The notes under the pieces: model-generated
What the model was told of the DNA's origin: nothing
The model's input: the letters and a program-made list of their open reading frames with translations, nothing else
Databases searched by the model: none
Part shown: positions 8,746-16,404 of the stretch, piece after piece
Numbering within the stretch: position 1 is the first letter of the stretch
Layout: each line of letters opens with the position of its first letter
Source: JAAYUK01 sp035319145
GTDB taxonomy: Bacteria; Nitrospirota; Thermodesulfovibrionia; Thermodesulfovibrionales; Dissulfurispiraceae
Assembly: GCA_035319145.1 (NCBI GenBank)
Contig: DATHDH010000202.1
Coordinates: 1-26,818, forward strand
Direction of reading: 5' to 3'
Length of the DNA: 26,818 bases
Made by a program: the position numbers and the translations under genes

Positions 8746-9747
8746 ATGAAGACATCAATCTCGCCGATGCTGTCCGAAAAGATAGCTCAATCAGCCCTTC
8801 GGTCCATGCTGTATGAAGTTGCAGCGACACCGAAACCGGGGCTTGTTGATCGAGCCAACGCCGGCGCCCATCAGGACATGGATTATTTCAGCTTCATGGC
8901 AAGCTCGTCAGTCCTTGTATTCTTCTTTCAGGAATGCGCTCAGCTTGGGGCAAAATATGCCGCGGAGGAATCGCTCGATCTTTTTCCTGCTTTACGTGAG
9001 GCCGGACTGCGAGCCGAAAAAGAAATGTTCGCGGCAACCGGAGGGGTCAATACTCATAAGGGACTCGTTTTTTCGCTCGGCATCATCTCCGCAGCCGCGG
9101 CCTGCTGTATGACATCAGAGGATCGAACCACGAAGCTCTTGGATCGAATCTGTGCCAAGTCGGGGGCAATAACTCGCGGCATCTGCGAGCGTGACTTTGC
9201 CTCGGTGCACCTGAAAGAAAGACGCACCAACGGTGAAACCCTGCACCTCCTGCACGGCTTCAAAGGCATCCGGGGCGAGGTGGAGCAGGGCTTTCCGACC
9301 GTTGTCGAATATGCGTTTCCTGCGCTCAATGCATGCAGGGCGCAGAGGATCCTCGACTTCAACGATTCCCTCGTTCAGGTATTGATGGTCTTACTGTCGG
9401 TCACCGAAGATACGAACATCGCCGCCCGTTGCGGGAAGGATGCCATCTGCGAAGTGCGTCGATTTGCCCGGGAGGCCCTCGATTGTGGAGGCATGTATAC
9501 TTCCGAAGGACGCAGGATGATTCATGAAATGGACCGAATATTTATCGAGAGGAACGTCAGCCCGGGAGGCTCTGCCGATCTCCTTGCAGTGACCATCATG
9601 TTTGACCTTTTGGAGCAAATGGCCCCAAAGTATATGGGAGTCGAGGCCGCGCGTATCGGCGCTCAGACGGCGTGTTCGTGGAGCCGATTGCAACTGCAAA
9701 CATCTAAAGACACGTTCAGCGTGTCGGCGGAGGCGTTATCAAACTGA
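8746..9747 (+). CDS. citG: Triphosphoribosyl-dephospho-CoA synthase
   Basis: A 333-residue enzyme that joins dephospho-CoA and ATP to form the precursor of the citrate lyase prosthetic group. The signature ATPKPGLVDRANAGAHQDMDYFSF (about 24-47) and the later GGVNTHKGLVFSLG (about 98-111) and CGGMYTSEGRR / NVSPGGSADLLAVT blocks are those of the CitG/MdcB family. It is somewhat longer than E. coli CitG (about 290). The ATG at 8746 follows citX by 4 nt and has an AAAGG ribosome site; an in-frame upstream start would lie within citX. MdcB of malonate decarboxylase is the related alternative, excluded by the citCDEFX context. Confidence 0.94.
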   Translation: MKTSISPMLSEKIAQSALRSMLYEVAATPKPGLVDRANAGAHQDMDYFSFMASSSVLVFFFQECAQLGAKYAAEESLDLFPALREAGLRAEKEMFAATGGVNTHKGLVFSLGIISAAAACCMTSEDRTTKLLDRICAKSGAITRGICERDFASVHLKERRTNGETLHLLHGFKGIRGEVEQGFPTVVEYAFPALNACRAQRILDFNDSLVQVLMVLLSVTEDTNIAARCGKDAICEVRRFAREALDCGGMYTSEGRRMIHEMDRIFIERNVSPGGSADLLAVTIMFDLLEQMAPKYMGVEAARIGAQTACSWSRLQLQTSKDTFSVSAEALSN

Positions 9748-9849
9748 CGGATCGAAGGTTCCTCATCCGTTCCTGTGGCTCCGCTTTTGCGCATAATAAA
9801 CTTCCGGACGGTCCGACGGCCTTCGGTGATGTGGAAATAACAACTCACA

Positions 9850-10923
9850 GTGGCATACTCGACTGATACCATATTGTCCGTTCTCAAAGGCCTTATCCTC
9901 TCCGTTCTGGGCGGCACCGTCTGCAGCCTTTTGAGAGTGCCGCTGCCCTGGATGCTCGGACCGCTCTTCGCTATGGCCTTCGCACGAATGCGCGACATGC
10001 CGGTTTCATCGCTGCAAGGAAGCAGGCAAGCCGGACAGCTCGTTATCGGATGCGCACTCGGCCAGTATTTTACCCCGGAGGTCGGTTACTATGTGGCTTC
10101 TCACAGCTTGCTAATCGCCGGGGCCGCGTTCGGCACCCTTGTGCTGGGATCCATGAGCGGATTCGTTCTATCACGCACGACCGGCACCGACCCCGTCACG
10201 TCGTTTTTCAGCTCACTGCCGGGCGGCGCGTCAGAAATGGTTGTCCTGGCAGACCGCTTCGGCGCACGGCTTGACAAAGTGGCGCTCGCCCACTCTCTGC
10301 GGGTTCCGATGGTGGTCAGCATCATTCCATTCCTGATGTTCTGGTCCGGGGCAAGCGGGACCGACTCGTATCAGCCGGTTATGAGGGCTTTTGAACTGCA
10401 CGGCTTTCTGCTGCTTCTCTCAGGAGCGACCGCCTGCGGCCTTGCCCTTCAGAAAATCAGGATGCCGAACGCATGGATGTTTGGGCCGCTTTTCCTCAGC
10501 ATATCGCTGACACTGTTCGATTATCGCACCTCTGCAATGCCTTCTTTTGTGGTGAATGCAGGACAACTGTTTATCGGCTGTTCTTTGGGCGCACGGTTTC
10601 TTCCGTCATTCATCAGGGAAGCGCCCCGTTTTGCCGCCGGCGTCTTGCTAAGCGTTGTTGCATCGCTCTGCCTCTCCGCTTGCATGGGCGTCATAATCAG
10701 CTTTCTGGGAAATATCCCTCTTGCCTCCGCTGTCCTCGGCACGGCACCGGGCGGACTTGCTGAAATGTGCATAACCGCGAAGGTACTGAAGCTCGGGGTC
10801 CCTCTCGTCACCGCCTTGCACATAACGCGACTCCTGCTCATCATGACGCTTTCTGCGCCTGCCGTTTATGTGGCACTTCGTTATTCCGACCGCTTGAGAA
10901 GCGCGGTGAAGAGACGGCAATAG
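9850..10923 (+). CDS. AbrB-duplication family membrane protein
   Basis: A 357-residue polytopic membrane protein with about 10 hydrophobic segments built from two similar halves. The pairs GQLVIGCALGQYFTP / GQLFIGCSLGARFLP and SLPGGASEMVVLADRFG / TAPGGLAEMCITAKVLK show the internal repeat that defines the AbrB-duplication family, often mislabelled as an ammonia monooxygenase or transcriptional regulator. The biochemical role is not established; related genes commonly sit beside tricarboxylate or other organic-acid transporters. The start is a GTG at 9850 with only a weak ribosome site (GTGGAA about 13 nt upstream); the nearest downstream ATG would remove the first membrane helix. It lies 102 nt after citG with no clear terminator between them, so it may be read with the citrate operon and could act in carboxylate transport or efflux. 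Confidence 0.85.
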   Translation: MAYSTDTILSVLKGLILSVLGGTVCSLLRVPLPWMLGPLFAMAFARMRDMPVSSLQGSRQAGQLVIGCALGQYFTPEVGYYVASHSLLIAGAAFGTLVLGSMSGFVLSRTTGTDPVTSFFSSLPGGASEMVVLADRFGARLDKVALAHSLRVPMVVSIIPFLMFWSGASGTDSYQPVMRAFELHGFLLLLSGATACGLALQKIRMPNAWMFGPLFLSISLTLFDYRTSAMPSFVVNAGQLFIGCSLGARFLPSFIREAPRFAAGVLLSVVASLCLSACMGVIISFLGNIPLASAVLGTAPGGLAEMCITAKVLKLGVPLVTALHITRLLLIMTLSAPAVYVALRYSDRLRSAVKRRQ

Positions 10924-10997
10924 GGAATTCGTTGTTTCGAGCAGCGTTCGCGTTATCGCCGGATGCCAACGCCGGGATTTACAGCGCCTGTCCCCCG

Positions 10998-11300
10998 CTA
11001 TATGTGCGAACGAGCTGTCCGCAGCGCCAGTTCCTTGTCCTTTGTGAAAAAGTGCCACTCCATGCCGGTCGCATGGATGCCGGCTTTCTTATCCTGTCCA
11101 CGGCAATAATACCAATGCCCGTAGCGTTCGACGGTCGAAAAAGGATGATTTTGCTCACAAAACAGACCGCACGGATTCACCTCTTCGAAAAAAATCGTCT
11201 CATCCGGGTCTTCTTCAAACGCCAAGTCGTCGGGCAGCGAGACCTGCGAAACATCCACGCCGGCAGCCTCCTGCTCATCCAGCCACTCCGTAATCTTCAT
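10998..11300 (-). CDS. Small acidic hypothetical protein
   Basis: A 100-residue protein that I do not recognise. It is soluble, with no signal peptide. Residues 20-42 are strongly acidic (LPDDLAFEEDPDETIFFEE), followed by two cysteines in NPCGLFCEQNHPFS and an aromatic stretch YGHWYYCRGQDKKAG ending in MEWHFFTKDKELA. The start at 11300 has a GGGGGA ribosome site about 5 nt upstream. It is convergent with the AbrB-family gene (74 nt between stops) and divergent from the redoxin-like gene. The three cysteines and histidines could bind a metal, but no family motif is evident. Confidence 0.6.
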   Translation of the reverse strand: MKITEWLDEQEAAGVDVSQVSLPDDLAFEEDPDETIFFEEVNPCGLFCEQNHPFSTVERYGHWYYCRGQDKKAGIHATGMEWHFFTKDKELALRTARSHI

Positions 11301-11526
11301 AGCAGTCCCCCTTCAATCCGGTTCATATCGGTTCAATGCCTGGAGCATTATATCCCATGCCGTTCAGAAACTTCCTCACACTACAGGCATGGGTTGCCGG
11401 GTGCCGCGCGGACCGACAGGGGAGGACGCTGGGACACGATGTTCATTTCATGCAGCTTGTGATAGGCTATAGTGAAAAAGCCGCCCGGCCCGGCGCATCA
11501 ACAATCATAATGCTAGGAGGCAGGTC

Positions 11527-12060
11527 ATTAAACCGCTGCTGTTTATCGTTACTCTTCTCGTCCTTGTCCCGGCTCTCTCCTTTGGCCTGGTTGACGTCGG
11601 CAAAGATGCACCGAATTTCACCCTCTCTGCAGCCAATGACAGAGACATTACCCTTGCCGCGTTGAAAGGGAAAATCGTGACGATATTTTACGAAACAAGA
11701 GAGCCTGCTGTTTTGGAAAGAAACCGTGGCCTGAAAAAAACGCTGAACGACTTCTATTTCTCGCAGCCTGAAGCAATACGTACAAGAGTCGCCCGTATTG
11801 CTGCCATCAATTGCTCAAGCGCTTTCCCTCTCTTCAAAGGCGTCTGGAAGGGCAAGCTGAGCGATCACTCGACCAATGAAGGCCTCACCGTCTATTGCGA
11901 TTGGGACGGCAGCTTTGCGAAGGCATATGGAACGGTCGATGACGAGAGTAATTTTCTCATCGTGGATCGAAAGGGTACCGTTCGTTTTTCACGATCCGGC
12001 AAGATCGCCGAGAGAGAATTCGACGGCATCAAACAACTTCTCGAATCATTGGCACAATAA
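11527..12060 (+). CDS. Exported thioredoxin-fold protein with ATT start
   Basis: A 177-residue protein read from an ATT codon. No ATG, GTG or TTG lies in this frame near the N-terminus until a TTG at 11662, which would delete the leader. The ATT has an ideal AGGAGG six bases upstream. It gives a clean signal peptide (KPLLFIVTLLVLVPALSFG) followed by VDVGKDAPNFTLSA, the usual opening of AhpC/TSA-redoxin proteins. Later blocks (VTIFYETRE, SNFLIVDRKGTVRFS, GIKQLLESL) match a thioredoxin fold. The catalytic CxxC or peroxidatic cysteine position is occupied by YETREP, so it is probably not a classical oxidoreductase. The only two cysteines (in AINCSS and VYCDWD) lie elsewhere. A periplasmic, YtfJ-like role is possible. 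An overlapping ATG frame at 11510 stops at 11665 and looks like a shadow. Confidence 0.75.
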   Translation: MKPLLFIVTLLVLVPALSFGLVDVGKDAPNFTLSAANDRDITLAALKGKIVTIFYETREPAVLERNRGLKKTLNDFYFSQPEAIRTRVARIAAINCSSAFPLFKGVWKGKLSDHSTNEGLTVYCDWDGSFAKAYGTVDDESNFLIVDRKGTVRFSRSGKIAEREFDGIKQLLESLAQ

Positions 12061-12126
12061 CCCATCTGATTCATTCAATCGGGAGAACCATCGGGGCGGG
12101 ATGTCCGCTTCAAAGCGAGGTGCATG

Positions 12127-12155
12127 GGATTCCACGGCACGCGTGAGCGGAATCC
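12127..12155. terminator. Possible bidirectional hairpin between convergent genes
   Basis: GGATTCC (12127-12133) pairs perfectly with GGAATCC (12149-12155) across a 15-nt loop, between the stop codons of the convergent redoxin-like and malQ genes. There is no T-tract on either side, so function as an intrinsic terminator is doubtful. Confidence 0.3.
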
Positions 12156-12156
12156 G

Positions 12157-14382
12157 TTATCTTCCGTTGTCGCGGCAACACCCGCCGAACGCCCTGAGCC
12201 AGGAGCGTTCCGACAATTCCTCAATCTGCCACGCAGTCTTCTGTACCCAATTCGGATGCTGATTTACGGTGCCGGGCAGATTCTGCTGGCTCACGAGACC
12301 CATCAGGTCGTCAACCATTACATTGAGCATCTTCGACGGCGTACGGGCGAGATACACATACGTTGCCAGCGTAAGCTCAACCGTCATTTCCGGCACATCG
12401 TCAGGGGCCTCGGGGAAGTCGTAACGGAGAAATCCGCGCTCTTTCAGGGCACGGATGAGGAGTGTGCGATCATGCCGCCGCTCATCCCGGTAAGCAGGAA
12501 TGCGCGACGGATCGGGAAAGAGATGCAGCCCCTCCTTGATGTCGATGTCGCGACCGATCCAGAAGCCTGCGAGCGTCGGAAGGTCGTGGGTGGTGACGGC
12601 TGCAATCGCCATTTCAGGATAGTGTTCGGGACGTCTGAAATTCGGATCCGGGTAGTACCGCTCGAAATAAAGCAGGCGGAATGAGAGCAGCCTGAAGCGC
12701 TGCAGCGTTTCGCGCATGTCGTCGCTGAATGTTCCGAGATCCTCGCCGATGACAATCGTCTCGTTTCTTACGCTTTCAAGTGCTATGATGCGAAGCAGTT
12801 CTTCCGTAGAGCACCGTACATATGCCCCATCAAGAGGCGATGCGCCGTCCGGTATCCAGAAGAGGCGGAACAGGCCCAGCGCATGATCAATACGGATAGC
12901 GCCTGCATGGCGCATATTTCTCCGAATCGTCTCGATAAAAAAAGCGTAGCCGCTCTCGCGGAGCCTTTCTGGCATGATTGGAGGGAATCCCCAATTCTGC
13001 CCCGACGGGTTGAAGTCGTCAAGAGGCGCTCCGACACTGACTCCCCGGGCAAAAAGGTCCGGATACGCCCAGACATCGCTGCCCGATGCGATGGAGCCGA
13101 CCGCGATATCGTGATAGAGGCCTATCTTCATGCCGTTGGAGCGAGCTGCATACGCAACGCGCTGGTGCTGCTCTTCGATGAGCCATTGCAGATACTGATG
13201 ATAAAGAATCTGCCGTGCGTACCGCTTGCGAAATACCGCTATCGCAGGACTGTGCGGAGTGGAATATTCGGCGGGCCAACCATGATCTTTTCCAAGGTGC
13301 TCGCGCAGTGCAGCCCAGGTTGCAAAGGTATCGAGAGCATCGCCCTCGCTCTTGATGAAGTCCCTGAGTGCGGATCCCCGTTCGTCGGCCTTCTCCCAAT
13401 GGTTGGCCATAAACCAGGAGAATGCCGGCCGGAGCATGCGCTCCTTCCATTCTGCGACGGCCTCGTAGTCGATGGCGGCTGCGGAACGAAGACCGGCGAT
13501 GGCATTGCGATAGGTGGGCGAATGAGCGAGGCGCCTGCAAGTATCCGATTCATGGATATCAGGGATTGCGTCGAGTTCGAGATAAAGATAATTCTTGTAT
13601 AGGCGCGTTATCGGAGAATAGGGGCTGATACCGTAAGGATAGGTATTGGGGATGGCATGCAGGGGATTAATACCGACGAAACTGCCTCCGCATGCAGCAA
13701 CCTGTTTCGTCAATGCTTCCAGATCCCGAAAATCACCGATGCCCTGGTTGCGTGACGATTTCAATGCATAGAGGTTCGCGGTCACTCCCCAGAACCGGCA
13801 TGCGGTTGATTCAGGCGGAAGATAGCAGGCATCAGGGGCCAGAACGATCAGCGTCTCCCCTGTCAGTTCCTTTGTGAGCGCCCCTTCCTCGCCAAATATC
13901 GAATCCGTGCTGATACACTGCAGCGCAACCCTGTAATAGCCCATTCTACGCACTGTCCTGTCTTTCAGGAGAATGCGGACATATCTCCGCTCACCGATGG
14001 TTGTTTCGGCATCGATCACGAGTTCACCGGGTTCGATGAAGCAGGAACAGGGCTGTCCTGCTTCATCATTGACCTGCCACTCGACACGCACCCTGCTCTG
14101 ATTCCCCTGCGAAAGCGGCAGGTGAACAGGGATCACAAAAGGCTGATTCTGTATAGGGAAGACATGCACAGGCTCGATCAGCCTGTTCCATGGACGATTT
14201 CTTCGATCTGAGACGGCACGCTGCAGGCCTTCAGGGCTATCGGTATCGTATCCCATCGCCCCGAGCAAGGCTGCTCGCGTGGCGACGGTCGCGCAGTGCT
14301 GATGGCCGAAAATATCCCAATAGTCGGGCACGACCCCGCAGAGATCCGACAATTCGACAATGAGCTCTTCCCGCTCGTTCAT
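12157..14382 (-). CDS. malQ: 4-alpha-glucanotransferase (amylomaltase)
   Basis: A 741-residue GH77 enzyme that transfers alpha-1,4-glucan segments between maltodextrins in the cytoplasm. The N-terminal 150 residues form the beta-rich extension found in E. coli-type MalQ. The catalytic barrel follows, with NLYALKSSRNQGIGDFRDLE (about 205-225), the GH77 signature GAPLDDFNPSGQNWGFPP, the nucleophile in IRIDHALGLFR (about D498), the acid/base in IGEDLG (about E544) and the stabilising aspartate in TTHDLPTLAGFW (about D600). Spacing matches E. coli MalQ. It is a little longer than that enzyme (694). It stands alone, read leftward, without other glycogen genes in view. The ATG at 14382 has only a modest AGGATAGG ribosome site. 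Confidence 0.95.
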   Translation of the reverse strand: MNEREELIVELSDLCGVVPDYWDIFGHQHCATVATRAALLGAMGYDTDSPEGLQRAVSDRRNRPWNRLIEPVHVFPIQNQPFVIPVHLPLSQGNQSRVRVEWQVNDEAGQPCSCFIEPGELVIDAETTIGERRYVRILLKDRTVRRMGYYRVALQCISTDSIFGEEGALTKELTGETLIVLAPDACYLPPESTACRFWGVTANLYALKSSRNQGIGDFRDLEALTKQVAACGGSFVGINPLHAIPNTYPYGISPYSPITRLYKNYLYLELDAIPDIHESDTCRRLAHSPTYRNAIAGLRSAAAIDYEAVAEWKERMLRPAFSWFMANHWEKADERGSALRDFIKSEGDALDTFATWAALREHLGKDHGWPAEYSTPHSPAIAVFRKRYARQILYHQYLQWLIEEQHQRVAYAARSNGMKIGLYHDIAVGSIASGSDVWAYPDLFARGVSVGAPLDDFNPSGQNWGFPPIMPERLRESGYAFFIETIRRNMRHAGAIRIDHALGLFRLFWIPDGASPLDGAYVRCSTEELLRIIALESVRNETIVIGEDLGTFSDDMRETLQRFRLLSFRLLYFERYYPDPNFRRPEHYPEMAIAAVTTHDLPTLAGFWIGRDIDIKEGLHLFPDPSRIPAYRDERRHDRTLLIRALKERGFLRYDFPEAPDDVPEMTVELTLATYVYLARTPSKMLNVMVDDLMGLVSQQNLPGTVNQHPNWVQKTAWQIEELSERSWLRAFGGCCRDNGR

Positions 14383-14393
14383 GTACCTATCCT

Positions 14394-14414
14394 TACTGAT
14401 ATTACCAGTCAGTA
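14394..14414. promoter_or_regulatory. Inverted repeat upstream of malQ
   Basis: TACTGA (14394-14399) and TCAGTA (14409-14414) form a 6-bp inverted repeat with a 9-bp spacer, 12-32 bp upstream of the malQ start codon and partly overlapping a TAATAC-like -10 candidate on the minus strand. It is placed where a repressor could act, but the match to any known operator is not evident. Confidence 0.3.
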
Positions 14415-14494
14415 TTATTCATAGATGTACTCATGCCGTGGGTACAAAATGAAGCCTCTTTCACAGTGTAGCAGATTTACGGTTGCGATAAGGA

Positions 14495-14530
14495 GTGAAA
14501 AAGAAGAGAGCGGGAGGGAACCCGCTCTCT
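14495..14530 (-). terminator. Intrinsic terminator of the Met-rich gene operon
   Basis: Read on the minus strand, a perfect 10-bp stem (AGAGAGCGGG / CCCGCTCTCT, arms at 14521-14530 and 14505-14514) with a 6-nt loop is followed by a T-rich tract (TTCTTTTTC). It starts 10 nt after the stop codon of the Met/His-rich gene and separates that transcript from malQ. Confidence 0.85.
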
Positions 14531-14539
14531 GAAAATGTT

Positions 14540-15079
14540 TCAGTGCTGATGGCCGGCCGGCATTTCCTGTTTCTGCGGCGCGGCAGGAGCTCCCGGCTTT
14601 GCGGGAGGCGGCGCCATCTGGGGCTTGCCGTGATCCATGTTCTGCATCATCGGACAATTCATCGGGGCCGTCTTCATGTCATCCAGCTGCTTCATCATAG
14701 CAGCGAGTTTCTCCTGAAACGCCTTCTTTTCTTTTGCGCTGACGCCCTTGAGCTGGGCATTCTGAATTATCATGACTTCCTTCAGCATGGCCGCCATTTC
14801 GCCCATATGCTTCTTCATCGGGCAGTGCATCATGCCGCTTCCCATATTTCCGCCCATCATGCCGCCGCCCATCATCCCGCCCATCGGTCCGGCAGGCTTT
14901 ACTTCGCTTCCCTGGGCAGGCATCTGATGTCCTGCATGCGGATTCGCACCAGGTGCCGATTGCTGCCCGGACATCATCGGGCACGGCGCCGGGGCCTGTT
15001 TGGCATCGGCCGGCGTCTCCGCGAAAGCTCCGCTCGACAGCAAACACAATACGGCAATTCCCATAATAAATATCTTCAT
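14540..15079 (-). CDS. Secreted Met/His-rich putative metal-binding protein
   Basis: A 179-residue exported protein. It has a typical signal peptide (MKIFIMGIAVLCLLSSGAFA, cut before ETPADA). The mature part contains 25 of the protein's 27 methionines and several histidines, including a glycine-methionine stretch (GPMGGMMGGGMMGGNMGSGMM, about residues 70-90) and a terminal AGHQH. Three Cys-Pro-Met motifs (PCPMM, HCPM, NCPMM) are spread along the chain. A charged helical segment (about 95-135, MAAMLKEVMIIQNAQLKG onward) lies between them. Such composition is common in periplasmic copper-handling proteins, so Cu(I) or Ag(I) binding is the best guess. The start has a GAGGAGG ribosome site. It is the last gene of a leftward run after the CysRS-like gene (48 nt gap). 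Confidence 0.8.
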   Translation of the reverse strand: MKIFIMGIAVLCLLSSGAFAETPADAKQAPAPCPMMSGQQSAPGANPHAGHQMPAQGSEVKPAGPMGGMMGGGMMGGNMGSGMMHCPMKKHMGEMAAMLKEVMIIQNAQLKGVSAKEKKAFQEKLAAMMKQLDDMKTAPMNCPMMQNMDHGKPQMAPPPAKPGAPAAPQKQEMPAGHQH

Positions 15080-15127
15080 ACGAACCTCCTCATCTCACTG
15101 CAAACGCCCAAGCATTTGCCGACAATC

Positions 15128-16369
15128 TCATTTGTTTATTGTACCACGGCTGTTGAACAGCACCCGCAATACCGAGTCGATCTTCCGCAACTCATCAACG
15201 ACCGCCGCAGCTTGCCCCTCGCTCAATGCAGAGCTCTCTGTCCCCTTGAGAACCGCGTAGACCGCATCGACCGCCTTAGCTACCTGAAGATCATCATCCA
15301 TGCTTGTAACAAATGCCTTTGCGATCCGGGCTGCAGACGCGCAACCGGCAGGATCGGCATTGCCCGCCCTTTTTATGTACGGCCGCACAAGTCCCTTAAT
15401 CATCGCGAGTCGCCGCGCCGATTGCTCAAAACGGTTCTCACGGAAATTAAGCACATCGCGATAATGCCCGTCGATAAGGTAAAAACGCACATTCCCGTAG
15501 CTGTTGCCGCCCTTCAACAACATGTCCGTATAGATTATGTTCCCTCTGCTCTTCGACATCTTATGACCGCCGACGTATAAATGATAGGCATGGAGCCAGT
15601 ACCTGGCCATCGGATAAGGGCGAACCGATTCCAAAATGGCGATTGAGTAATCATGATGACGGTAAAGATTATCAATCCCGCCGCAATAAATCGAGAGGGT
15701 CCCTTCGAAATATTCGAGCAGCGTACTAGCATCCTGCACGTTCCACGACGGGCGCCCTCTGCCGATCGAACTCTCCCAGCATCCGTCATCACCGCCCGGA
15801 CATCCGTGCCAGAGGATAAAGTCGCCACGATTCCACTGCACGCCCGGATAGGTATCGAGATGGAAACGGCGCCGTTTCTTCGGCCACGTACTCATGTCCA
15901 GTCCGTATAACTTGCCGAAACCCTTGAAGCGCATGGGATCGAAATAGACGCTGCCGTTATGCCGATATGCAACCTTTCGCTTCAATAACTCCTGTATGAT
16001 CGCCACCGCCTGAGCCACATGCTCTGAAGCGCGGGGCAGGTAATCGGGCCGTTTCATGCCGAGCGCGTCCGTCTCTTTTAGAAATTGTCCAATATTCCGG
16101 TCGGTAAGCCGCTTAACGGTCGTTCCTTCTTTCTCGGCCTCCCGCAGTGCCTTATCTTCGATATCGGTGATGATCATGCCGCGTTTGACGGTATATCCGC
16201 GATACTCGAGATAACGCACGAGGACGTCCTCAAACAGAAATGTCCGCATATTGCCGATATGCGCACGCTGATAGACCGAGGGACCGCAGGTAAATATCGT
16301 CACGACCTCTTTATCGACCGGCCGAAAAGTCTCGATTCTGCGTCCGTCTGTATTAAAGAGCCTCAGCAT
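15128..16369 (-). CDS. Cysteinyl-tRNA synthetase-like paralogue, altered zinc site
   Basis: A 413-residue class I aminoacyl-tRNA-synthetase-like protein clearly related to CysRS. It keeps the N-terminal cysteine in FTCGPSVY (C28), the HIGH-type motif HIGN (37-40), NxTDxxDK as IITDIEDK, GRGRPSW, and KMSKS (270-274). By alignment with remembered E. coli CysRS, two of four zinc ligands are lost: Cys209 becomes Asp213 (WNVQDAS against WHIECSA) and Glu238 becomes Ser242 (HHDYS against HHENE); Cys28 and the first His are kept. The DALR-like helical domain (SMDDDLQVAKAV) is present but the final tRNA-binding tail is missing (413 against 461). Thiol selection by zinc therefore looks lost; it may ligate another amine or acid, as the CysRS-derived MshC does in mycothiol synthesis. 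The ATG at 16369 (AAGGAG upstream) is preferred to a long upstream frame that runs into the MATE gene. Confidence 0.85.
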   Translation of the reverse strand: MLRLFNTDGRRIETFRPVDKEVVTIFTCGPSVYQRAHIGNMRTFLFEDVLVRYLEYRGYTVKRGMIITDIEDKALREAEKEGTTVKRLTDRNIGQFLKETDALGMKRPDYLPRASEHVAQAVAIIQELLKRKVAYRHNGSVYFDPMRFKGFGKLYGLDMSTWPKKRRRFHLDTYPGVQWNRGDFILWHGCPGGDDGCWESSIGRGRPSWNVQDASTLLEYFEGTLSIYCGGIDNLYRHHDYSIAILESVRPYPMARYWLHAYHLYVGGHKMSKSRGNIIYTDMLLKGGNSYGNVRFYLIDGHYRDVLNFRENRFEQSARRLAMIKGLVRPYIKRAGNADPAGCASAARIAKAFVTSMDDDLQVAKAVDAVYAVLKGTESSALSEGQAAAVVDELRKIDSVLRVLFNSRGTINK

Positions 16370-16404
16370 TCTTCCGTCTCCTTGTCTCCGCCTCTCCGGA
16401 TAGT

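Noticed and set aside
11316..11340. CGGTTCAT / CGGTTCAA direct repeats in the gap before the redoxin gene as LytTR boxes
   Set aside because: The repeats are about 11 bp apart, not 21, and match the LytTR pattern poorly.
11336..11665. Overlapping + strand frame with ATGs upstream of the redoxin gene
   Set aside because: Its translation is serine/leucine-rich without recognisable motifs, and it covers the ribosome site and signal peptide of the better-supported ATT-started gene in another frame.
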